A DNA stretch of 64,000 nt from Adiantum capillus-veneris (Eukaryota; Streptophyta; Polypodiopsida; Polypodiales; Pteridaceae): the NCBI GenBank assembly GCA_014529385.2, contig CM043944.1:52017268-52081267 (forward strand). The letters are read 5' to 3'. Both the position numbers and the translations under genes were made by a program. Shown in pieces: positions 56,778-64,000 of this stretch (position 1 is its first letter; each line of letters starts with the position of its first letter). The notes beneath the pieces are model-generated. The model had not been told where the DNA came from. It made no database searches and saw only the letters and a list, made by a program, of their open reading frames with translations.

Positions 56778-57654
56778 ATAATTGCCCATTTTTCAGAGCC
56801 AGGTGGTTACGTGGGGCCCACATGTGTACAGGTAGGACAGGATGTACATAGTGCATCGATTTTCACTATTATCAGTACCACTGTGTTTTTTCTACAATAA
56901 TGAGGAGTTGGTAGCGCTTAAAACTTCTCGAGGAAGCTATCCGCGGGCCGATGACATGAGGTAAGCAAGTGCGTCAGATGGCATCTAGTGGCGTCAGGAG
57001 GCCGAACGGGGTCAATACTTGCACGTGGATGAGTACGGACACAACGTGGGTGTTTCCTTGTGATAATTATGCAGAAAGGTCATCATGAGGACCAATTTTT
57101 GGGGCCACTTCACGTGGTGGCGAGATGCATTATTGGAAAAAAGCTGAGTGCCAGGTGTGCGAATGATGCAAAAAGGTGACAACTATGCACTGCGAGGTCA
57201 GTTTTTGGCCTGTTCGGGGTCCGTTTGAGGTCATCTAAAAGGCCAAGGGTGCCCAACTAATAAATCTAAGTGTGGGAACTGAAAAAACAGAGAGAAGACC
57301 AGAAAAAACGTGGAGAAGAGAGGAGGAACAGCCGCAACTGTGTTTTTGGGGTTTTTGGAGCCTATTTTGGCCGTAAACTGCTCATTCGAGGTCGGATTTG
57401 AGCACTTTGACATTGTAGACTGGGGTTTTGGGCCGTTCCGGACGCGATGGCGCTGTCCATTTTGCCAAATTCCTCACTCTTTTCCTGCCGTTTTTCTGTG
57501 TAAGTTTCTCCTATGAGCGAAGCTTCTGCTCTAGTTTGTGATTATATCTGGCTTATTTTACCTATATTGTGTGAGCTGTTTGCCCCATTAGTGTTGGCCC
57601 AAGCTCAATTGTATCTAAACATCAGAAATTCTCCTCTTTTGAGCTGAGTTTTTT

Positions 57655-57698
<44 letters not shown>

Positions 57699-57873
57699 TG
57701 TGTGGAGTGGGCAAGTGGATAGTCTCTCTCCTCTCACTCTAGAGGTGTGTTCCCTGTCTCGGCCAGGTGTGTTGTGTAAGCCGAGTGGTGCCCCATAGTG
57801 TGTGTGTGTATCTTCCCAAGAGTGTGTGTCGGGTCGTTATAGAGGCTCTGTGTGTGTTTTCATCCCGCTCACA
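56727..57873 (+). repeat. Probable E7 5' LTR (ends approximate)
   Basis: The left end is where E6 gag is lost (TGGAGCAAGGG at about 56727). The right end is placed near CCCGCTCACA, a few bases before the primer site at 57880. The wider gap to the primer site and the lack of clear inverted tips leave both ends uncertain. It contains a (GT)n array (57655-57698) and the U5 hairpin. No clear TATA box was seen. Confidence 0.5.
57758..57794 (+). promoter_or_regulatory. U5 hairpin with second TGGTGCCCC (E7)
   Basis: CTCGGC (57758-57763) pairs perfectly with GCCGAG (57780-57785) around a 16-base loop, and TGGTGCCCC follows at 57786-57794. This is 94 bases before the primer site and in the same order as in E2 and E3. 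Confidence 0.6.
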
Positions 57874-57879
57874 TTCTTT

Positions 57880-57899
57880 TGGTGCCCCAACTGAGGATC
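57880..57899 (+). promoter_or_regulatory. E7 primer binding site
   Basis: TGGTGCCCCAACTGAGGATC, close to the E2/E3 site (one fewer C, then AACTGAGG). Confidence 0.75.
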
Positions 57900-58659
57900 T
57901 TCTTCGAGTACCTTCTGCTTCGAGCTTCAAGCTTCGAGATTCTGGCTTACAGGCTGCAGATTGCAGGTTTCAGATTACAGGTTACAAGTTATAGGTTACA
58001 GGGACAGGTACAAGTACAGGTGATTCACACAGCTATAGGTAGCTGAAGTACAGTGATATACTAGCAGTGATGTCACTTGCAGTTGTGGGTATGCATCATT
58101 TAGCGCCTGCTTGAGCGCATTGTCTACTGGGTTGTACGTTACTTGTGGAAACTACCATTGTACGCATTTGTGGAGACATACTTGGTTGTATTTGGAAGTC
58201 TCAGCCATTTCTGAGACTTGGTCTGGAAGATAGTCATTTCTGAGACTTGGTCTGGAAGATAGTCATTTCTGAGACTTGACTATACGCGATTTACATTAGC
58301 CTTTGTGTGAGGGTCGATAGCGTGAGGTTTTTATTGAGCTGGGGGATTCTCAAATGTAGAGATCCTTTCGGTGATACAGGTAGCTGGAGCACCCTTTTCG
58401 TGACCTCGCCATAGGCTATGTATTAGTGATTCTTGTTTGATGCTCGAGTTCTATTGTTGACAGTTTATGCATACATATACAGTCTATATTTTGGGTTCCT
58501 ACTGCTCTACTTCTGGGGAAACTCTGCCAAAATTTTTCTGAGTTATGATGGCTGGTTTTTTGGTCTTTTGAGCCATTTATGATGTTATGCTGCTGAAATT
58601 TTGGCAAAATCAGAGGATAAGTCAGGTGTGCCTTCTTGGGAGCTTCATGGTTGGCTTTA
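57900..58659 (+). other. E7 leader without clear ORF
   Basis: Short internal repeats (TTCGAGCTTCAAGCTTCGAG; ACAGGTTACAAGTTATAGG; a doubled CATTTCTGAGACTTGGTCTG block at about 58208 and 58229). No L-type leader protein is visible, unlike E2. Confidence 0.6.
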
Positions 58660-58876
58660 ATGGATGATCAAAATGGCCCTCAATTCACTCCATTTCATTT
58701 AAATCAAAGAATCCAGATAAATGTTCATGTCCAGGAAGATTTTCTTCCAGCAGCGCATAGTCTTTATGTTCGGGCTAAGAAGATTACGAGAGATCTTGGA
58801 ATGTCCTTTGCCTGTTGTAATTCCGATGATCAACTATGAAAACTCATTTGATGTGCATGCGTTTGTCCTTATCTAA
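58660..58876 (+). pseudogene. E7 leader protein of the S family, one frameshift
   Basis: Starts M-D-D-Q-N-G-P-Q-F-T-P-F-H, like M-D-N-G-P-G of E2 S2, then R-I-Q-I-N-V-H-V. The frame is lost near 58800. In the shifted frame the family tail V-V-I-P-M-I-N-Y-E-N-S-F-D-V-H follows up to the TAA at 58874-58876. It lies 102 bases before gag. Finding both halves of the family signature in the right order is strong evidence that the S protein was once coding in E7. Confidence 0.6.
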
Positions 58877-58978
58877 AGTTGAGCTCCATTGAAGTTTCTG
58901 GGGATTGGGTAGTCAAAAGTTTTGGGTTCTTGCACGTGTGTTCAAAGGGTTTCTCAAAGCATTGAAACTTGGGTAGCC

Positions 58979-60301
58979 ATGGCTTTCTCTTATCCGGAGT
59001 TTCATGGAAGAAGTGATGAAGATGTGGAAGAATTTTTGGAAAAGATGGAGGTTGCCTGCATTAGAAACCAGATTCATGACCCTGCGCAGATGTTACGCCT
59101 TCTCCAAATTTGTTTGAAGAGTGATGCACGAGTTTGGTCTAAAGCATTTGAAGAGGAGTTGCGTGTGGCTGATCCACCTATAAGGTTGAGTTGGGACAAT
59201 CTACGACATGGGTTGGAAGTGGAGTTTGTGAAGATAGAAGATCCTGACAAAGTGTGGCAAGAAGTACAGGCTTTGGTGCAAAAGGAAGGTGAGCCAGTAG
59301 ATGCGTACATACGTAAGTTTTCATTGGCATGGGAGCGAATGTGCGAGGCCTTAGCACCACAGGTACCCCCGCCTGACATGATGAAGAAGGACAGGTTCTT
59401 ACCTAGTCTTTGGGAGAATATACGTTGGAGAGTGGAGCTAAAGAAGCCTAGGACATATGAAGATGCACTAGAGGTAGCAAGGAACAAAGAGTGGAAGCTG
59501 AGGAAAATGAGCCAGTTAGGGGTGGAGTCTTTGCCAATAAGGTCTGAATTTCAGCCTATAGAGTCTTTACAAGGTCGCATGTCAGGGGTTCATCATGAAC
59601 CAGTGGTTCCTCTTACTACTCAGGTTATGCCAGCAGTGGTCACTACATCGGTGCAAGATGATGGGCTAAGGCAAGACATGAGGCAAGTGGTAGATTTGAT
59701 GAAGAATCTCAGCCTAAACATGCTAGGTCAAGTGGGAAATAATCGAGGTCGAGGGAGGTTTGAAAATCATCCAAGAGGTGAAGAAAGGCCTAGGAATGGT
59801 GTTGGACAAAGCAATGGTAGGTACTGGAGGCAGACGCCCACATGTTATAATTGTGGAGAGTTGGGTCACATCAGCCCGCAATGTGATAAGCCACCAAGGA
59901 TGGGGGGAGACATGTATCCATTGCCAAGACAGGTGCTAACTAGGTCAAATGATTATGGCATCGAAATTAAGGGAGACGAAGGAACCAGTGGACTGACCCA
60001 GGAGGAAAAGGGAAAGACAAAAGTGCTAAGTGTAGTCACCTTGGAGAAGGCATCAAAGCTAGAGGATACATTAGTGATGCCTATTGGGAAGAGGACCACA
60101 GAGGATAAGGAAGGAAGAAGTGTCCCAGGTCCTAGTAAGAAGAAAGGAAAGAGCCATGAAGGCGAGGATGTCAAGGCCAAGAGGAAAAGGAGACCTCATC
60201 GAAAGTTTCATGTTTCAGATTTTCCACTAGGGGATGGGCAATTAAGCTATGACTTGAAGGAGGATCTGACGAGCAGGAAGGCAGATGTTACTTTTGGGTA
60301 G
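58979..60301 (+). CDS. gag: E7 gag (440 aa from M-A-F-S)
   Basis: The start M-A-F-S-Y-P-E-F-H-G is chosen by comparison with E2 and E3 gag; an in-frame Met at 58922 is less likely. Capsid region about 1-210, with D-R-F-L-P-S-L-W matching the E3 D-R-F segment. Zinc knuckle C-Y-N-C-G-E-L-G-H-I-S-P-Q-C is intact (near 295). The basic tail ends D-F-P-L-G-D-G, as in E2 (D-F-P-L-G-H-G). It stops at TAG 60299-60301, and the same frame reopens at once into protease. Confidence 0.85.
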   Translation: MAFSYPEFHGRSDEDVEEFLEKMEVACIRNQIHDPAQMLRLLQICLKSDARVWSKAFEEELRVADPPIRLSWDNLRHGLEVEFVKIEDPDKVWQEVQALVQKEGEPVDAYIRKFSLAWERMCEALAPQVPPPDMMKKDRFLPSLWENIRWRVELKKPRTYEDALEVARNKEWKLRKMSQLGVESLPIRSEFQPIESLQGRMSGVHHEPVVPLTTQVMPAVVTTSVQDDGLRQDMRQVVDLMKNLSLNMLGQVGNNRGRGRFENHPRGEERPRNGVGQSNGRYWRQTPTCYNCGELGHISPQCDKPPRMGGDMYPLPRQVLTRSNDYGIEIKGDEGTSGLTQEEKGKTKVLSVVTLEKASKLEDTLVMPIGKRTTEDKEGRSVPGPSKKKGKSHEGEDVKAKRKRRPHRKFHVSDFPLGDGQLSYDLKEDLTSRKADVTFG

Positions 60302-60310
60302 CTTATAGAG

Positions 60311-63300
60311 ATGGTGCCTAAGCTAAAGCGACAGTGGAAGAGGATGGTTAACCCAATGGAGAAAGAGCCAGAGAGAGGTTCAGTAAAGGTGTTGGCAATG
60401 GATGAGCTACCAGACATTTGTCCAATAGTAGATGTGTGGCATAAAAGGAAAAATTTGGGACAAGGTTATGTGGATGGCGGAGCCCAAATATGTGTCATAA
60501 CACACTCATGCGTTGAGAAGATGGGTCTCACAGTGGATGGGGTGTCAGGTTTTCGGATCAGATTGGCAAACCATCAAAAAGTAAAATGCTTGGGTGTTGT
60601 AAAGAGCTTAGAAGTGGAGGCATATGATGCAAAGGAAGTGGTTGATTTTCATGTGATGCCAGCAGGGTTGGGAGCATATCTTATTATACTGGGCAGACCA
60701 TGGTTACGTGCAGTGGGAGCTGTTCAAGATTGGCGACATGGTACGATTAGCCTCTATGGAAAGACATATACCAAGAAGATTTATAATATGGACACAAGGA
60801 AACGATTAGAGGAGCTTTATGAAGATGAGGATGAGTCTAGTGATGAAGACTCTTCCACGGTGACAGATGAGGACAGTGATAGTACTACCAGCAGTGATGA
60901 GGATGCTGATGTTGCATTTCTTTTGATGGACAAAGAAATCCAGGAGTTTGGTTTAGTTGCATTTGCGAATGAGGTTGAAGATGAAAGTGAAGGGCCTTAT
61001 GAAGTGATTGAAGGGCTGATGCAAACCAAGGTTGAGTTGTCAAAGAAGAAGGAATTGATGACACAAATGATCAGTGGAGACCTCTCAGCTATGGAGAAGG
61101 ATATATATTTGCATATGCTGGATAGTTTTCCTAATTTGTTCATTACTTCATATGAAGAGATCAGAGGGTTCAAGGGTGAAGAGATGCATATAGAGCTGAA
61201 AGAAGGTGCTAAGCCAGTGCGGCAAAGGCTAAGAAGGATGGGTCAAGAGCAAATGGAAGCCTTGCGGGTAGAGGTGGACAAGTTATTGAAGGCAGGGTTC
61301 ATAGTTCCAGTGGAGACCACAGAATGGGTGAGTCCAGTTGTAGTCAGTCTAAAGAAGGATGGGAAGTGGAGAATTTGTGTGGATTTTAAACCCTTAAACG
61401 CAGCCACTAAGAAGAACCCATATCCTCTTCCATTCATCGATCAGATCTTGGATTCAGTGGCAGTTTATGAGAGGTACAGTGTGTGTGATGGTTTTTCAGG
61501 CTATTTTCAATTGAAGATTGCTCTTAAAGACCGCACAAAGACAACTTTTATTATGACATGGGGCTGCTATTGCTACACACTATTGCCATTTGGGTTGTCA
61601 AATGGACCTTCCTTCTATCAAGAGAGAGCAAATTGGGTGTTGGAACCATTCATTGGTAGTTGTGTTAAAGCTTTTATGGATGACTTCTGTGTCTATAGCA
61701 GTAGGGCTGAACACCATGAGAAGCTGCAAATGGTATTGGCTCGATATGATGAATGTGGAGGACAACTAAATCCAAAGAAATGTCATCTAGCACAGCCAAG
61801 GGTGAAGTTATTGGGCCATATGGTGTCAGAAAATGGCATTGAGGCTGATCCAGATAAGGTTAAGTCTATTATTCTTCTTCCATCACCTACGAGTACGAAG
61901 CAATTGGCAACCTTTATACACAAAGTGAAGTACATGGCAAGGTTTATTCCATTGTCTTCTCAGATTCTTTATCCATTACAACAAGTGGCAAAGCATGATC
62001 TATTGCAATGGGATGACAAGTGTGAAGAAGTGTTTCAAGAGGTGAAAGAGGTGTTAGGGGGTTTGTCAGCCATGCAGGCTCCTGATTGGGAGAAAGTTTT
62101 TTATGTAAATCCCTCAGTAGGGGATGATGCCATTGGAGCCATGCTATTGCAAAAGGGGAAGGGCAGCCATTATATGAGGCCAGTGTATTGTGCAAGCCGA
62201 GTGAAGTTGGTAGCGGAGAGAAAGTTCTCGGAAGTAGAGCTAGTGATGGCCAGTGTAATATTTGCTTGTCGACAATTTTGTCATTACTTGCTACCACGGC
62301 CTTTTGTTTTCTTGACGAGTTATGCCTTTTTGCCACAATTAATTAATGGTACTAACATGTCAAATGTGGTGAAGAAATGGGTAATTGAGCTGCAAGAGTT
62401 TGAGTTCTCTTTTCTAGTGGAAGATAGTACAAGGGCTACCCTAGCTGATTTGTTGACCTACAAGGAGAATCCCCTTATTGTTAAGGAAGAGGTGGTGAGA
62501 AAGGTAGTTGAAGAAGTGCCACAAATCAGCAATGCACATGTGTTGTTCTTTGATGGTTCATACAGAAAGAGCCATGATGCAGCTTCAGGGGGTATAGCAC
62601 TTTATGATCCAGAGGGGAAGCTAGTATGCAAGAGAGGGTTCAAATTGGATGCTCGTAGTAACAATGAGGCTGAATATGCTACTCTGGAAGTCGGATTACA
62701 CATTTGTTTGAAGCATGGTGTTCGAAGGTTGAGCATAAAAGGCGATACCTTGCTAGTGGTGAAGCAAGTGCTGGGTGTGTGGAAGAGCAAGAACACCTCA
62801 TTGAAGGAAATGTGCTTCAGAATTAAAGGCCTGATAAAAAAGTTTGAAGCATGGAGCATCAGACACATTGAACGTGCTCTAAATGGAGAGGCACATGAAA
62901 CAGCTCAAGGCATGATTGGGGAGCTATTTGTGTTGAGGACCACTTTACCTCTTTATCATGGCCGGGAAAGTTTGGCTCAAGAAGAGGAGTTTTTACTAAC
63001 AGGAATCATTCCAAAGGAGATTCAGAAGTCTAAGAAGTATAGCTTTGTGAGTAGAGCATACAGGTACAAATTGATTGGTGATGTCTTATACATGAAAGGG
63101 GCTGATCTCGTGTTGAGACGTGTACCTTGGCGGGAGGAGCTTTACAGAGTGTTGGAAGAGAATCATCAAGGCGCATGTGGTGGCCATTTTGCTCTAAAGA
63201 TCACCTTGTATAAGATTTTGCAAGAGGGGTATGTATGGCCTAGTTTGCACAAGGATGTTCACCATTGGTGTAGGTCTTGTAATAGGTGTCAAGCATTTGG

Positions 63301-64000
63301 GAAGAGAGTGTTGAAGTCAGAGCTACGAAAAACCATTATGGCGTTTGATGTGTTTGAAAAGTGGGGGATTGATGCAATAGGCCCGTTACCTATCACAAGC
63401 AGGGGCAAAAGCTATATCTTGACGGCAGTGGACTATCTCTCTAGATGGGCAGAGGCTATAGCAGTAAAACAGATCACTGCAAAGGATGTGGCAAAATTTG
63501 TGTATGATGAAATATGTTGCAAGTTTGGGGTGCCATTAGAGCTACTTTCAGATAAGGGGCCAGGATTTAGAGCTAAACTGCTAGACTTCTTATGCACAAA
63601 GATGAAGATGAGGCACCAGCATACCACTCCTTATTACCCGCAGTGTAATGGTTTAAATGAAAGATTCAATGGTGAGTTGGTACAAATTCTTTCTAAAGTG
63701 ACAGAGCACCAAGGAAAGAATTGGGATTTGGAATTGCCTAGTGCATTATGGGCTTACCGTACTTCGGTGAAGACAGGTACAGGGTTTAATCCATTTCATT
63801 TGGTGTATGGAAAGGAAGCACTATTGCCTGTGGAGGTAGAGTTGCCTGCGGTCAAAATGTTAGAGAAGTTGCTTGGGCCGCCTAGTGATGCATTCAAAGA
63901 GAGGCTCTTGCAGTTACAAGAGGTCCAGTTGGATAGGATGAGCGCATTGGAGCATTATGGGCAGATGCAGGATAAGGATTTGGCAAAGATAAATGAATAG
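60311..64000 (+). CDS. pol: E7 pol: protease, RT, RNase H, integrase (1,229 aa, ends at TAG)
   Basis: In frame with gag across the TAG at 60299. Protease Y-V-D-G-G-A-Q-I-C near residue 55. RT has W-V-S-P-V-V-V, V-D-F-K-P-L-N, a degenerate box A-F-M-D-D-F (catalytic Asp pair kept) and L-L-G-H-M. RNase H has F-F-D-G-S-Y and S-N-N-E-A-E-Y. Integrase has A-C-G-G-H-F ... W-C-R-S-C-N-R-C, then D in W-G-I-D-A-I-G, D in L-S-D-K-G-P-G-F and E in N-G-L-N-E-R. The TAG at 63998-64000 falls where E2 integrase still has about 100 further residues, so it is probably premature. The rest of E7 and its 3' LTR lie outside the window. Confidence 0.88.
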   Translation: MVPKLKRQWKRMVNPMEKEPERGSVKVLAMDELPDICPIVDVWHKRKNLGQGYVDGGAQICVITHSCVEKMGLTVDGVSGFRIRLANHQKVKCLGVVKSLEVEAYDAKEVVDFHVMPAGLGAYLIILGRPWLRAVGAVQDWRHGTISLYGKTYTKKIYNMDTRKRLEELYEDEDESSDEDSSTVTDEDSDSTTSSDEDADVAFLLMDKEIQEFGLVAFANEVEDESEGPYEVIEGLMQTKVELSKKKELMTQMISGDLSAMEKDIYLHMLDSFPNLFITSYEEIRGFKGEEMHIELKEGAKPVRQRLRRMGQEQMEALRVEVDKLLKAGFIVPVETTEWVSPVVVSLKKDGKWRICVDFKPLNAATKKNPYPLPFIDQILDSVAVYERYSVCDGFSGYFQLKIALKDRTKTTFIMTWGCYCYTLLPFGLSNGPSFYQERANWVLEPFIGSCVKAFMDDFCVYSSRAEHHEKLQMVLARYDECGGQLNPKKCHLAQPRVKLLGHMVSENGIEADPDKVKSIILLPSPTSTKQLATFIHKVKYMARFIPLSSQILYPLQQVAKHDLLQWDDKCEEVFQEVKEVLGGLSAMQAPDWEKVFYVNPSVGDDAIGAMLLQKGKGSHYMRPVYCASRVKLVAERKFSEVELVMASVIFACRQFCHYLLPRPFVFLTSYAFLPQLINGTNMSNVVKKWVIELQEFEFSFLVEDSTRATLADLLTYKENPLIVKEEVVRKVVEEVPQISNAHVLFFDGSYRKSHDAASGGIALYDPEGKLVCKRGFKLDARSNNEAEYATLEVGLHICLKHGVRRLSIKGDTLLVVKQVLGVWKSKNTSLKEMCFRIKGLIKKFEAWSIRHIERALNGEAHETAQGMIGELFVLRTTLPLYHGRESLAQEEEFLLTGIIPKEIQKSKKYSFVSRAYRYKLIGDVLYMKGADLVLRRVPWREELYRVLEENHQGACGGHFALKITLYKILQEGYVWPSLHKDVHHWCRSCNRCQAFGKRVLKSELRKTIMAFDVFEKWGIDAIGPLPITSRGKSYILTAVDYLSRWAEAIAVKQITAKDVAKFVYDEICCKFGVPLELLSDKGPGFRAKLLDFLCTKMKMRHQHTTPYYPQCNGLNERFNGELVQILSKVTEHQGKNWDLELPSALWAYRTSVKTGTGFNPFHLVYGKEALLPVEVELPAVKMLEKLLGPPSDAFKERLLQLQEVQLDRMSALEHYGQMQDKDLAKINE

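Overview
The window looks like a repeat-dense stretch of a large eukaryotic nuclear genome, almost certainly a land plant. It has Ty3/gypsy-type LTR retrotransposons with plant-style primer sites (TGGTATCAGAGC, initiator-Met type; and TGGTGCCCC-type). It also has a MULE-type transposase gene with GT-AG introns, long dinucleotide arrays, and no prokaryotic operon structure. The species cannot be named from the sequence; a non-flowering plant with a big genome is my inference. No clear host housekeeping gene is visible.

Layout, left to right, reads as nested insertions. (1) 1-420: 5' end of a minus-strand element E0 (LTR 106-420, primer site 92-103), apparently inserted into E1. (2) 421-8078: 3' half of a plus-strand element E1. 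It holds a short ORF with repeated K-Q-[IV]-W motifs, an internal polypurine tract, a spliced gene for a protein of about 1,094 aa in the env position, then PPT and 3' LTR. (3) 8079-21539: E2, a minus-strand Ty3/gypsy element with 2.7-kb LTRs in a tandem LTR-internal-LTR-internal arrangement. Its leader carries four small pre-gag ORFs in two paralogous pairs. (4) 21540-27843: E3, a decayed minus-strand relative of E2 with five in-frame stops, inserted into (5) a MULE transposase gene at 27997-30076 (minus). (6) 30580-33338: a solo E2-family LTR (plus) sitting in an AT array. (7) 33.3-43.0 kb: microsatellites, a foldback element and inverted repeats around a 14-exon gene (35831-39846) that encodes a ParB-like domain followed by a beta-class-like DNA methyltransferase. 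This gene is broken by three in-frame stops. (8) 44.4-53.0 kb: a minus-strand element (E5/E5b) with gag, a LTR flanked on both sides by element sequence, and a decayed homologue of the E1 env-position gene. (9) About 53.2-56.7 kb: LTR and truncated gag of E6 (plus). (10) About 56.7-64.0 kb: E7 (plus), a relative of E2/E3, with leader ORF, gag and pol to the window end.

The most novel-looking items are these. First, a spliced env-position gene seen twice (E1, E5), whose intron in both copies contains a series of short perfect or near-perfect palindromes of different sequence but similar spacing. Second, a family of about 70-aa pre-gag proteins found in E2 (twice), E3 and E7, plus an F-box-reminiscent pair in E2. 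Third, a covarying hairpin next to a second primer-site-like TGGTGCCCC in U5 of E2, E3 and E7. Fourth, the ParB-methyltransferase gene with inverted repeats on either side. All similarities were judged by eye; no database search was run.
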